Assembly: GCA_031761425.1 (NCBI GenBank)
Contig: JARFXV010000584.1
Span: 496,001 to 560,000 of the forward strand
Direction of reading: 5' to 3'
Source of the DNA: Cosmopolites sordidus
Lineage: Eukaryota; Arthropoda; Insecta; Coleoptera; Curculionidae
Length of the DNA stretch: 64,000 bases
Part shown: piece by piece, positions 51,995-63,280 of the stretch
How positions within the stretch are numbered: position 1 is the stretch's first letter
Layout: every line of letters begins with the position of its first letter
Position numbers and translations under genes: made by a program
The notes under the pieces: generated by a model
Database searches by the model: none
What the model saw: the letters and a program-made list of their open reading frames with translations, nothing else
Told to the model about the DNA's origin: nothing

Positions 51995-54186
51995 TATAGC
52001 AGAAGCTTATCTGCCATAGAGCAACTGGTGCTGGTAAAGATCAAAGTAAGAGGATTTAGTCAACAAATGTGTTGGCAACTGTTAGTTATTAAAAATATTC
52101 AGGGTGTTGAAAGTGAAACTAAATTTTCGAAAAATTGAGATTTAATTATGATTAATTAATTATTATTGAGATTAAATTGAGAATTTAAAAACCGTTGAAG
52201 ATATCAGGTTCAAAATCAGGGTAGCTGTGTTTTCAAAGGCAAGTAATCCGAATTTGGTACTAGCTTGAATCTAGCTATAAAGCTGGGAATATTTTTACTT
52301 CAAAATAGAGAAGAGTCATAATTTCTACGCAAAAAGGTACCGTTGGTCAATATCGATATCTCACGTAGTTTGCGAGATATTCGCGTCCGAATATTCAATT
52401 GCACATCTTGTTGATAACTGAAAAATATGTCATTCACAAAGTGTGCCTTGAATGTTGTGTAAACATTATAACGTCTCGATGAGAAATATCATTGTTTTCT
52501 ATCTCTCGTATTAAATGGATATGGAAACAAGTTTCTCCAATCCTGAGTTGGTATAAAATAATTTGTAAAAAAGTCTAGACTTAATTAATTTCCTAGCCGT
52601 GATTTAAGGGATATGCTCTACGTTTATGTACAAGTAAATTACAATAGTCGCGCTGTAATTAGAAGGTATGAAGAGCTCTACCCAACCAGAATCATCCCAG
52701 ATTGACAAATTTTTCAAAGAATTTTCAATCAGTTAGGCGAAATAGGTTCGTTTTATTACAATAATCCTTGTGGATGACTGAAACGTATAACAGTGGAACA
52801 AGAAAAGGACATTTTGGTTAGTAACGCGGAAAATCCTGAAGTTAGGCGTTTAGAGGCACCTACTGGAATTAGCAATTCTACCGTTTCAAGAGTTCTCCAT
52901 AAAGAAAAATTGTTTTCATACCATTTTTCATCTGTTCAAAATTTAATGCCACATGATCTCCCGGTTATATCAGAATTTTGTCGAAATGTACTACATAAAA
53001 GAACCGAAAACCTCCTGTTCCTGAAAAAGATATTGTTTACTGACGAGTCAACTTTTACTTTTACTTTTTTTTTACCAAACGCGGAAATTTTAACTGTCGA
53101 TATAATCATTATAATGCCCTGGAAAATACACACCTACCAAAAGAGCGACATTTCTGGCACGAATTTTCAATTAACATTTAGTGCGGCCTTATCGACGATT
53201 TTTTAATCGGCCCATTTGAGTTTCCACAAAGACTAAATGGGGATCAATATCTGCAGCTTTAAAAATATATTTATTAGATCTTTTGGACGGTATACCTCTA
53301 AACTTAAGACAAGACATGTGGTTCATGCAAGATGGGGCACCACTGCATATTACTGCTGCAGTGAGAAATCATTTGAATCAACGAGTTTCTATGGTCACCT
53401 CGTAACCCAGACATTAATCCGTTAGACTTTTATTTGTGGGGTCATATGAAATATTTAGTCTACCATGATGAAATCACTACACGAGGCGAACTTTTACAAA
53501 AAATTCAACAAGCAGCCAATGTTATTAGAGATGAAGAAAATATCTTCTCAAATGTGAGGCGTCAACAAAGAGCCTGTGAAAGTGTATTGAGGTAAACGGT
53601 GGTCACTTTCAACACCTATTGAAGTAAATTTCAAAAAATTGTTATTTTAAATAAAGTCCGTTGTATTTTTGACATCTTGATGTTTTTTTTTCCTCGTATT
53701 CAAAGCCCACTTTGTGAATTGCGGATTTTTCAGCCACCAACAACATGTGCGATAGAATATTCGAACACGAATATCTCGCAAACGGCGCGAGATATCGATA
53801 TTGTTCAAGGGTACCATTTTATTACGTGGGACTTATGACTCTTCTCTATTTTGAAGTCAAAATATTCTCAGCTTTGTAGGGTAAAAAATATGAGCGAGTT
53901 AATTCCTCACAAAGTAGGTAGCAAGCGCCCTCTAGGAACTGGGCCCAAACTAGTACCAAATTCAGGTTTGTTACCTTTGAAAACCCAACTACCCCGATTT
54001 TGAAATCTTGAACCGTTTTTAAGTTATCTCAATTTTTCGAAAATTTTGTTTCACTTTCAACATTCTGTATCTTTTTAATAACTAACATTTGCCAACACAT
54101 TTATTGACTACTATCACCAGTTGATGTTCACCATCATCTCTACTATCACCAGTTGCTCTATGGCGGATATATTATGGGACACCCTG
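51995..54186 (+). mobile_element. Long-TIR Tc1/mariner-type transposon, copy 2
   Basis: The left arm 51995-52453 (CTTATCTGCCATAGAGCAACTGGTG...) and the right arm 53695-54186 (...CACCAGTTGCTCTATGGCGGATA...GGGACACCCTG) are inverted repeats of about 460-490 bp. They share words such as CGAATTTGGTACTAG, ATAGAGAAGAGTCATAA and GGTACC. The extreme left end (first ~14 bases) has been lost. The right arm has a small internal duplication of CTACTATCACCAGTTG. It is the same family as 35544-37550. Confidence 0.85.
52570..53640 (+). pseudogene. Transposase of the long-TIR element, copy 2
   Basis: The text follows copy 1: NFLAVI/RDMLYVYVQVNYNSRAVIRRYEELYPTRIIPD with a stop, then EQEKDILVSNAENPEVRRLEAPTGISNSTVSRVLHKEKLFSYHFSSVQNLMPHDLP and LFLKKILFTDESTFTF (first aspartate, about 53036). 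Next are DDFLIGPFEFPQRLNGDQYLQ, DMWFMQDGAPLHITAAVRNHLNQR (second aspartate, about 53330), NPDINPLDFYLWGHMKYLVYHDE (third aspartate, about 53412) and RRQQRACESVLR at the end. All three catalytic aspartates are readable, but in different frames, and several stops are present. Confidence 0.85.
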
Positions 54187-54639
54187 CATATTGTTATTGT
54201 TGGTTTATTGTTAGGATGCAACAAAATGATTTGCGTTTTTTTCATTTGTTTATAAAGAAAGAATTATATATCACTACTGAGATGTTTAATCCGATTTAAA
54301 GTTTTTGTTCCGACCAATTAACGTTCCATCTTCAGAAGTCATGTCACTGCAAAAATATTCAGTCGATGGTTTTTCACAAAAACCTTAAAATACGTAAAAT
54401 AAGTTGCGAAATTTAGGCAATTTTAAGACCTTATTGCAAAAAGACTTCAAAGCGATTGATACTTTTTGTGAGATATGTGAACTAGAGGAAGAAGGTATCG
54501 TCTCGATCAGCTCTGGTTCAAAAAGCGCGAGAGGGAGGTATGAGTCTACATGATAGGGTAATATCAGGTCGGTCTTTCCATGTGGATGTAGGTACAACTG
54601 TAGCATTAGATCCTGAAACAAACACTAGGAAATTTTCAA
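54187..54639. other. Non-coding spacer with a possible helix-turn-helix relic
   Basis: Around 54605-54672 the plus strand reads NTRKFSRKLGISLTTV, which resembles the second helix of an IS630 transposase. It is too short to assign. Nothing else is seen. Confidence 0.35.
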
Positions 54640-55600
54640 GGAAATTAGGAATATCCCTCACTACCGTTATCCAGCATAGGAATGGTGAAATTGGCAGACA
54701 TGGAAAACACAGGAAAATGGCGGGTGGGGCAAGAGTTCCCAGCCAATTGCAGAAATGGGTCTCTGACTCCTTTGGCTCGGTGTGCTGAGGCGTTGTCGTA
54801 CTGCCAAAACTTTTTTCCGTGTCTTGTACCCAATTCTGGTCGCTTTTCGATCAATACATGATTTAAATTGAGCACTTGTTGACGGCAGCGAACGGTATTA
54901 ACTGTTTCACCTGGTTACAGAAGCACATGGTACCCGACACCCTTCTGATCCCACTAAATGCAAAACATTGTCTTCTTTCCAAAGCGTTTCGGTCTTGCGG
55001 TCGATGTTGATGGTTTCTTGGGTTAACCCATGATTTTCTGCGTTTTAGGTTCTCGAAATATATCAATTTTTTGTCTACAGTAACGATCCGATGCAAAAAA
55101 GTATTTTTTCATGTCAAGAAAGCAAAGCTTAGGATACTGTTTTTCGGTTTTCCATATATCTGTCATTTAGATGATGTGGTATCTATTTTCCTGCCTTCTG
55201 GATCTTTCCCATGGCATGCCGATGACCACAAATGGTTCGGAGACTAACATTTAACCTCTCTGTCATTTTCTTGTTGAGTTTGCATATCGCCTTCGTCCAA
55301 CAATTTTTGCAATTAGGCACCTTCAAAATTTTTTGATTGACCTCGACGTTCTTTGCCTTTCTAGTGGAAATCACCAGTTTTGAACGAATGCCCACAAGCA
55401 TCTTGGGTTAGGACATTGTCACCGAAAGTTTCCACAAGTATACGGTGGCTTTCACTCGCGTTTTTCTTTTGATTGAACAAGAAAAGCAGTACGTACCGCA
55501 AATGGTCTTTATTTGGCTTGAGACTCGAGGTGTTTAACACACGAAAAAAAAAAATGTTAACTTGAAATCGTTTAAACATCAATGGCGTTTTGAAAGGTAC
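54640..55600 (-). pseudogene. mariner transposase, N-terminal three quarters
   Basis: From 55582 on the minus strand: SSLKPNKDHLRYVLLFLFNQKKNASESHRILVETFGDNVL, SFKTGDFH, then a decayed helix-turn-helix linker, GKIQKAGK, HRIVTVDKKLIYFENLKRRKSWVNP (first aspartate region, GDEK changed to VDKK) and MLNLNHVLIEKRPELGTRHGKKFWQYDNASAHRAKGVRDPFLQ (second aspartate kept in DNASAH). It is cut at the PPYSP box near 54680. Same general group as 30341-31333 but a separate copy with different damage. Confidence 0.82.
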
Positions 55601-56109
55601 TGTCGTAGCAACAAAATGACATAATAGGTTAGAGATGTCAAGATATTAGAGTTTCAAAACCCTTATTTACAGTGCCATCTTTTAAAAAAATTAACAATTA
55701 TTAGCCGCCACACCTGATATCTCCATTGGAGTTATTCCCTCTAAAACAAAGTATTTGAAACAGGTCAAACTTTCTCAGAACATGTCAAAATTTGCTTCCT
55801 TTATTCCGATCAGTACAAATAAATAACTAAGCTTACGCATCCCAATCTTGGCACCGTACAATCTAATGAATCATACTTGGCAACATCATAGAAATTAGGT
55901 CATACTTGCACCATCTATGTGTCAGCCCGAGAACTTTTCGAACGATCTTCGCACAATAGATGAAATTCTCCTATATGAGATATAACATTTCCTTTCAGTA
56001 GAAAAATCTAAATCACTTATTTCTAAATAAAATATATTAGACAGATAAAGCAAGCTATTGAATTAATTTATTATATAACTTTTATCTCAATATATTAAAT
56101 GATCAAAAC
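55601..56109. other. Non-coding stretch
   Basis: No feature is recognised. Confidence 0.5.
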
Positions 56110-56420
56110 AATTATTTCCTAAATTGTCGACATAACTTGCGCAAAGAAGGATACTTAATACACCTAACATTTAAATGTTTTAAATCGCTCGGTCCTATAT
56201 TAGATTACAGATCATTTCCTTTGGAATCTTTTAAGCTTGAAACGAGTCTAAAGACTAGGGGTCAAAAGCGAATAAGTAACTGTTCTATTCATGGAAATGA
56301 CATAATGTGATAACTCTGAATGAATTTATAGATTGTATCTTTCTCAAAACGCACTCATAAAAATGTCCCACCATATTTTATATTTCTTTTTTTAATATGC
56401 CTTTATTTATTTTATTAATT
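56110..56420 (+). repeat. Dispersed repeat delta, copy 2
   Basis: Counterpart of 48680-49015 and 63650-63935, same strand. Closest to copy 1. Confidence 0.75.
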
Positions 56421-56569
56421 TGAAATAATATATCATCAGCAGAATAAACTGCAGATATTTGTTATAGTACTTATTCAAATAATCAAGCAAATATGGCTAC
56501 ACATACTATACTATAACTATAACTATACTATAACACAGGTCACCAAATTTAAACTTTTTTTAGGTAAAT

Positions 56570-57985
56570 TTGATGAAAATATGTATATATGAAGCATTTT
56601 GTAGTTCTAAATCTAAAAATGATAAGCTAATTAGTGTAGTACGTACAGTTTTTTGGTAGGAGGTCGGTGGTGGAGAAAAAAAGGAGACGGCATGTTTTTA
56701 TAGTCTATAAAGTACAGATCTTACAGTCATATTTAATATAAACATATAAAACGTGTTAAATATATGCCTAGATATTACAGAGGATTATGTGAATAAAAAT
56801 GAATATTACATGAGATGTCATATAGCGACAAAAACTTTCACTTTTTCCTGGGGGAAACCCATCTATGCTTCTATGTCCTGATGTGCTATGGAAAACCCTC
56901 TCCTTAAGCGACAAACGCTTACTGCACTTACATTTTCCCTAAAAAAAAATCCAAATGGCAGTGTAAAAATAAATTTTTAAGGACGTGCGACACCCTAGTA
57001 TTTCATAGGCTTTCAAGAGTTTATCTATGAGGTTTTTATAGTTTTCATCTTTCTTGTTGCCCAAAAATCCTTCCACTACACTTGAAAGGTTTCTTGAAAC
57101 TATTAGGTACTTTAAACCATTACCTTCTTTGTCCCTGGCTTTGACAACGTTTTTCATTAGCCCAAACTTAATATGGAGAGGCGGAAGAACCACCTTTTTT
57201 GGGTTAACAAGGGTGGCATATTTTAAGTTTGAAGCACCAGGTTCAAAAAAGGCCAATTCCAAGCCAGAAGGTCAGTTCTATGCGGCCAATCTTTCTTACT
57301 GTAATGTTCTTTTATTACCCTACTGTCCTTTAGACACAAAAACAGCAATACTTTGTAAAACTCCCTTGAAGTACTAGCAATATACCTATCACTTTTAAAT
57401 CCCCACAAATATCCCACTGATACTGTTTATATTTAACACGATTTAAATTAACATATTTAACGCAATGGTCGCTAAGTTGTCATAGGTTTCTTTCATTGTC
57501 ACTAAATGGGTTGGAGGAATAGATGGATTTTTGTTTCGATTAGGAAGCAAGACTGCTTTTAAGCTGTATTTCGACGAATCTATGAAGATACGCCACTCGG
57601 AAGGTACATGTTCCATATTAAGCAATCATTCATTAAACCATCAATATCATAAGACACATAGCGATTCTTCCATTATATAAAAACTTGAAAATGTTACATT
57701 CCGTTTTCGGTAAAGTGAAACACTTGAATTTTTATCTAACAGGTTCCACTGTTGAGGTCTGGAATCAAGAAGTTCCGATTTTTGTTTTGACAATCCCAGG
57801 TCACGTACCAAATGATTTAATTCATTCTGCGTTTTTAAGTGACGTTCATTGGTAGTTGTTAAAAATGTTGGGTTACAACTGGTGTTCTCAGGAAGTTGTG
57901 AATTGGATCCTGATGAAGAATTAGAATCATCCGGAAATATGTTGTCCAGGTTTAAAGGTGCATTCGGTACTGATAATTTTCCGAA
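56570..57985 (-). pseudogene. Unnamed multi-copy protein family, copy B, with its 3' flank
   Basis: Minus-strand text from 57985: FPDDSNSSSGSNSQLPENTS, LNHLVRDLGLSKQKSELLDSRPQQWNLLDKNSSVSLYRKRNVTFSSFY, NMEHVPSEWRIFIDSSKYSLKAVLLPNRNKNPSIP, THLVTMKETYDNLAT, VLLFLCLKDSRVIKEHYSKKDWPHR, ELAFFEPGASNLKYATLVNPKKVVLPPLHIKFGLMKNVVKARDKEGNGLKYL, VVEGFLGNKKDENYKNLIDKLLKAYEILGCRTSLKIYFYTAIWIFF. This copy lacks the 'KIKEGIFVGPQI' part present in A. The flank at 56570-56830 matches 40860-41130, so both came from the same mobile unit. The N-terminus is cut off at the pogo element. Confidence 0.7.
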
Positions 57986-59725
57986 TGAAACTGAAAACGC
58001 TCTAGTTTAGCACAATACTCAATTTGAAGAAATGCTTTATGGTTTCACTATAAGAGATATACGACTTGCATTTCAGTTAGCGGAAAAACACCAACTACGG
58101 CATTCATTTAATATAGAAAACAAAGTTGCTGGCAAGAAATGGTTTTATGTATTTTATGCGCAGAGACCCGAACTTATCAGTACGTCAGGCAGAATTCACA
58201 TCACTAGCGAGCTCGAGGCTTTGAAAAAGGAAAAATAATGCAATTTTAGAGCAACTTGTTGACAAACACCATATTACCTCCAATGCAATATTTAACGTTG
58301 ATGAATCTGGCTGCACGACAGTTCAGAAAAAAATGCAAAAGGTGGTAACTCAAAAAGGTAAGCCCCAAGTGAGTGGAATTGCTAGCGGAGAAAGAGGTTT
58401 AAACACCACAATGGTTTGTTGCTACAATGCCGCAGGTCTTTATATCCCGCCTATGATCTTTAAACGAAAGAGATTTGCCGCTGAACTTGCACGAGGAGCT
58501 CCAACAGGAAGTATCGTTGAAATATCTGACACTGGATACATAAATAGCGATCTTTTCCTTAAGTGGCTGAAACATTTTCACCATGTGGTTCAGTCAAGTC
58601 TAGATAAGCCAGTAATTCTGTTACTAGATGGCCATTCCACACACAGCCAAAATCTTGTAGTTCTAGATTTTGCTCGTCAGGGTTCCATTCATCTTTTGCA
58701 ACTATGTGGTCATACTACCGACCGTTTACAGCCGTTAGATGTTGGTTTTTTTAAACCCATGCAATAACTATTACGCCCAGGAGCAAGATTCGTAGCTACG
58801 AGCACACGTTGGACAACCGATAACAGTTTATAACGTGTCCGAATTATTGACGCCCAGGAGCAAGATTCGTAGCTACGAGCACACGTTGGACAACCGATAA
58901 CAGTTTATAACGTGTCCGAATTATTGAGTAAGGCATATGGAAAAGCTGCTACTGTCGGTATGGTGGAAAACGCCATTAAAGGAGCTGGAATTTGGCTAGA
59001 CAACTGTAATAGGTTCGGGGACAACTTATTTACCCTTTCAATTGCCGTAACATCTCAGGTTCATGAAAACCCAGAGAATGGTAATATCTCTTCAGAGCCA
59101 CCTGCCGAACCTGACGCTAACACAGAGGATATCTGGCTTCACAATCAACCCACCAGTTTTTCTAATGGTGCGTTTCACAGCAAGTTGATTCTACTTGTTT
59201 GCCTTTAGTCATGGTTCATTTTAGAAAAGTATTTAGAGATCACTCCAGAGAAATTGAATTAAAGTTTAAATGAGCTAGCACCTATTCCTGAAACAAGTAA
59301 AAGTGTTCAAAAGCGTAAGAATAAAACAACAGCTTTTGCAGTATTGCTTACTAGTACCCCATACAAAGAAGATCTTAAAGAAAAAAAGAAAAAAATGCAG
59401 AGAACAAGCAAGCAAAAACCAGAAACAGTAAAACGAAGAAAGACGCAAAAGTACAAAAAGCAACTATGAATTTATTTTCCGGTAATGAAAAGAAACCAAA
59501 AATACAAATGAGAAATCTATCACCAACCTCAAATGATTCAGAAGATAGCACGGATGATAAAAACAGTAACGAATTGTGTTTATACTGCAGTGACAGCTAC
59601 TTTAATTCTAAACCAAATGAAGGTTGGGCTAGATGCCAGGCATGCTGTAGGTGGTCACATGAAGAGTGTGCCGGTATTGAAGAAAACGAAGAGTTTATTT
59701 GCGAATTTTGTTTAAGTACCACTTA
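57986..59725 (+). pseudogene. pogo-type transposase with C-terminal PHD-like finger
   Basis: An N-terminal DNA-binding relic (FEEMLYGFTIRDIRLAFQLAEKH, then KWFYVFYAQRPEL and ITSELEALKKE) precedes the catalytic domain: IFNVDESGCTTVQKK (first aspartate, near 58300), GLYIPPMIFKRKR, VILLLDGHSTHSQN (second aspartate, near 58626) and TDRLQPLDVGFFKPMQ (third aspartate, 58720-58767). This is the DDE_1 domain of pogo elements, with all three aspartates in one frame. A stop follows, then a 77-bp duplication shifts the frame. The C-terminal part continues at 58912 with SELLSKAYGKAATVGMVENAIKGAGIW. A lysine-rich stretch leads to CLYCSDSYF, WARCQACCRWSHEECAG and FICEFC (59575-59715), a PHD-like zinc finger seen at the C-terminus of some insect pogo proteins. 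Several stops make it inactive. Confidence 0.85.
58774..58927 (+). repeat. Exact 77-bp tandem duplication inside the pogo pseudogene
   Basis: Bases 58774-58850 and 58851-58927 are identical. As 77 is not a multiple of three, the duplication shifts the frame. The absence of any difference points to a very recent event. Confidence 0.97.
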
Positions 59726-60529
59726 GACCGACAAGCTCTTAATTCTTAAAAGTTGAAACTAATGTTCCTTAATTGGTTTTTTGTTTTTTTACTTGTTTAG
59801 AGTTTATATTTTATTTGTTTATTCTTTTATACTACCGAAGCGATGTTTAGTTAAAATATAACATGTATATTCAACTGCATTTTATTTCAATTAGGTATCT
59901 ATTTACCGGAGCAATGGGGGAAAAGGTGTTTTTGGTATATGATTCAATTTAGGAATTGGGTGGTTCATTTTTGGACACCGGTTTCGTAAATTGAACCTAT
60001 AACGGTTTTTAAAAAAACAAAGTTGACGCGCAAAATGACATGATTAAATATTTTTGTAATCATTGAAAGATTCGCTACAGTTTAGTGAATAGGTGCCTAA
60101 TTTAATAAATAAAATATTCGTTCGTACTTGGATATTGCAGCAGATTTTCGAAAAATGGTTCAATATAGGCAACTGTCCCCTATGTAACAATTCACACAGC
60201 AAACATGAAGCAACAACTTTTATCTTGATCTTCAATTTGGCACTTAAAATATAAAAAATAGGCTTTTTTGACTTCCTCGGATATAGATTTGGCTTGTGAT
60301 ATTAAAGTAATCGTCCACATATATATCAAAACTTATCCGCTGGATTTTTGCATAATCGACGACTAGAACTTAACATTTTATATAAAATCGACTTAAATAC
60401 TTGACTCTACTGTAAATGAGACATAAACAAAGTAAATTAGAGAAAACGATAAAACTGTCCTTAAATGTTCGTAGTATACTGTGGAAATAGCCCCTCTACG
60501 GTCTTGTGGTAATTATTGCATTGTCCAGT
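59726..60529. other. 3' region of the pogo element and non-coding spacer
   Basis: The words ACTGTCCCC followed by TA at 60172-60182 could be the outer end of the pogo element (the reverse reads TAGGGGACAGT). No matching left end is seen. The rest is AT-rich without recognisable features. Confidence 0.35.
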
Positions 60530-60625
60530 CCAAAGTCAGGTACAAATAATTTTAATAACCCATGATATAAATGAGAAGCAGGTACTTGAAAAAAACGGTG
60601 CGCGTGCTAGGCCATTTCTGTGAAA
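60530..60625 (+). repeat. Short dispersed repeat, inverse of 44655-44745
   Basis: See the partner copy: CCAAAGTCAGGTAC, CCATGATATAAATGAGAAGCAGGTACTTG and GCGTGCTAGGCC words in the same order. Confidence 0.75.
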
Positions 60626-60779
60626 AGGTGTTTAATAATTACCTAAATGAAACCTATAATTACCTAAATGACCTATGTAATCAAAAAGTAAGGTTTGTTT
60701 ATTATAAAAATTCGGGCGCTTTATTTATCGATACAAACATTTGCTTTTTTGGTATCAATTATTTGTATCAATTCAATAC

Positions 60780-62100
60780 ATTTTCAAATTTGGTTGCTAT
60801 GCTTGACTCGTGTGCCTTTTCGATCCACCTCCTGTAGCCACTTTTTCCTCGGTTTTTCCCTCTTCATTCTTCCGTCGCTTCTCTCCCTGTTCACATCCTG
60901 TTTTGTTAGTCTGCTTTCTGGTCGCCTTTCTATATGTCCTAGCCAGGCTATTAGCCGTGCTCTGATGATCTGCGTTATTATGGGTTCTCCAAATATCCTT
61001 ATTATTTCTTCCTTGATCCTTCTTCTCCGCTGATTTTCCTTCTTGATACCACCGCATATTCCTTTCAGCACGCTACGCTCCCACATCTCCGACATTCTTT
61101 CAGTGCCATTTATTTAGGTTTTTATTACAGCATTTTATTTAGGCATTTATTACAGCTGATATATTTATTGTTTTATAAACTCTTACTTTGGCTTTTCTCG
61201 ATAAATTCTTTTTCCTTAGGAATCTCTGCCGCATCGCTGTTTATTTATTTCTTTTTGCTATTCTAGCCTTAACATCTGCTTTCATTTCATATTTGTCTGT
61301 GATGGTTGAGCCAAGGTAACAAAAATGATCAACCCTTTCGAAGTGTAGTGTTTCTTCTACTACTTTAATTTTCACCTCTTCCTTGCATGTTTCGTCTTTT
61401 TTAATTCTCATTTTCATGTATTTTGTTTTATTTGTTTTTACTCGGAGCTCGAACCTTCCTGCTTCTCTCATTAATCTTTTAGTTGCATTTTTCATTTCTC
61501 CCAATTTTCGTGTTATAATTGTTACATCGTCGGCGAAGTCTAGACTTTGGTATTTTTTGCCATATTTTAGTCCTGTTAGATGCATAAAACTTCTCCTCTG
61601 CATAGCTTGCAGCACTAGATTAAACAAGCAAGCAGACAACGCGCTTCCTTATCTGAGGCCCGATCTGACTTTGAAAGGTTTTGTATGCTGGCCATTTCCT
61701 TAAACCAAGCTAACTGTATTTTCTATAGTCATCTTTATTAGAGCTATTAGTTTTCTATTAACCCCTAGCTCTCCCATTGCTTTTAGTAGTTCCTTTCTGT
61801 CAATGGAGTCGTAGGCCTGTTGGAAATCTATAAAGAGCATGTTAATGTTTATGCCGTATCGGTAGTGCCTTTCCTGCAATTGTTTTAGTAATATTATCTG
61901 GTCTACTGTTCTACTGTTGATCTGTAACTCCTAAAACCACATTGGTAATCTCTCACTAGATCCTCCGAGGTATCCCTTATCGTGTTCTTGATTGCTGTCG
62001 CTAGTATTTTGTACACCACTTCGAGCATCGCTATACTCCTGTAGTTGTCACATGATGCTCTATCCTCCTTGTAAATTGGACACAATACCACTCGCTATAT
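60780..62100 (-). pseudogene. RTE-like LINE reverse transcriptase remnant
   Basis: From 62091 on the minus strand: MVLCPIYKEDRASCDNYRSIAMLEVVYKILATAI, DYQCGFRSYRSTVEQ, MLFIDFQQAYDSIDRKELLKAMGELG in a second frame (motif A, near 61845-61770), SACLFNLVLQ, YQSLDFADDVTIITR (catalytic FADD intact, near 61545) and YLGSTITDKYEMKADVKARIA. MWERSVLKGICGGIKKENQRRRRIKEE and IRARLIAWLGHIERRPESRL close the C-terminus. At least five frames or stops are needed, and the 5' half with the endonuclease is missing. Adjacent TTATTTAGG/CATTTATTACAGC repeats lie near 61105-61160. Confidence 0.85.
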
Positions 62101-62239
62101 GTTTTACCAAAATAATAATTGAGCATCAATAATAAAATTGAGCACTTCCTATTGGATGCTGCAATATACTACTACGATCATAAAGTGACTTTTGTTTTTA
62201 AAATTCGCGTGCTTTACATATCCATATAATTTATTTTTA

Positions 62240-62565
62240 AGTTGGTATATACCGGGAGGTTGAATTTCCTGGAATTCGGTGACTCGGAGGTCGAAATGCA
62301 GCATATCTTGATGCGGTTGGTACTTGTACTTGTTGTGCGGTTGCATACTGTATTTTAACAGGCAAGAGTGAAAAATTTGACTCGTGTCAGTTCTAGGCTG
62401 GGTAAGGCCGAATGCTCCCTGAGAGGTATTCTACGTTGGTCTCTCGCCTGTCGGACGGATTTATCGGTAGCTGATGATCGTGGTTCACAACCCACAATAA
62501 GATGTAGGTTCATTCGCTAAATAGCCTTAGTTCCTGATGCATTTCTAATCCTAAATCCTTACTTA
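62240..62565 (+). mobile_element. SINE with 5S-rRNA-like head, copy 2
   Basis: The head reads GGTGACTCGGAGGTCGAAATG (62278-) and GCGGTTGGTACTTG (62313-62326), the 5S promoter-like words of copy 1. It then shares GGCAAGAGTGAAAAATTTGACTC and the body GGCTGGGTAAGGCCG (62396-62410), GGTAGCTGATGATCGTGGTTC and CCTGATGCATTTCTAATCC. The box C region is damaged here (a TACTTGTACTTGTTG duplication). The 3' end has a short CTTACTTACTTAG tail. Confidence 0.65.
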
Positions 62566-62659
62566 CTTAGAAATTATAACATTTCGTGAATGTTAAAAAT
62601 TCTGATCAGCAGTTTCTTTAAAATGGGTTTGATGTTAAAATGATAAGTATTTCGACTAT

Positions 62660-63145
62660 ATCAAGCTATGTCAGAAAAAATGTTTACAAATTATATAAGG
62701 ACGTTAGTGATGGTAGAGGAGAAATTAAAGATGAACCTTGTTCAGAAGAACTTTCCACATCATCTGATGAAGCACACATACCGAAACAGGAGTTTTTTTC
62801 CGAGTAATTGTCCATAAGTTATTAATCCATTAGAGAGAGAACGTCCAGATTTGTGACAAAACAATTCATGGTTTTTTGAATCACGATAATGCACTATCAC
62901 ACACCGCAATAATTAGTCATCAATTTCTCCTTCAAAATCAAACAAAGACATTTCACAGCCACCATATTCACCAGATATAGTATCATGTGACTTTTTCCTG
63001 TTACCTCAATTGAAGAAATTACTTCGTGGGCGCTGTTTTGAGTCCATTGAAACCATTCAAGAAAGTTCTCTGGCCGCTTTGAAGGAGATATCAGAAGTCA
63101 AGTATAAAAAACTATTTATAGGACTAGAAAAAATGGCCGAATAAG
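62660..63145 (+). pseudogene. mariner transposase, mori-type, internally deleted
   Basis: Frames give YKLYKDVSDGRGEIKDEPCSEELSTSSDEAHI (helix-turn-helix linker). After the deletion follow ERPDLC-like, NHDNALSHTAIISHQFLL (second aspartate), SQPPYSPDIVSCDFFLLPQLKKLLRGRCFESIETIQESSLAALKEISEVKYKKLF after frameshifts (third aspartate in CDFFL), and the end LEKMAE. The first catalytic region is missing. The CDFFLFPKLK signature separates it from the other mariners in the window. Confidence 0.8.
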
Positions 63146-63280
63146 CTTTTAACGGCTTACTTTTTGATTATAGTAGTATATATCAGTTAGTATATCTGGT
63201 TGATATGCTAGAATAACCGAATTAATAGCTGAAATACGAAATGTATGTGTAGTTCTGTTATTTTGATACTTTTTATAATG

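Noticed and set aside
54605..54672. Helix-turn-helix relic NTRKFSRKLGISLTTV
   Set aside because: Too short, no further transposase text around it; noted only in the spacer entry.
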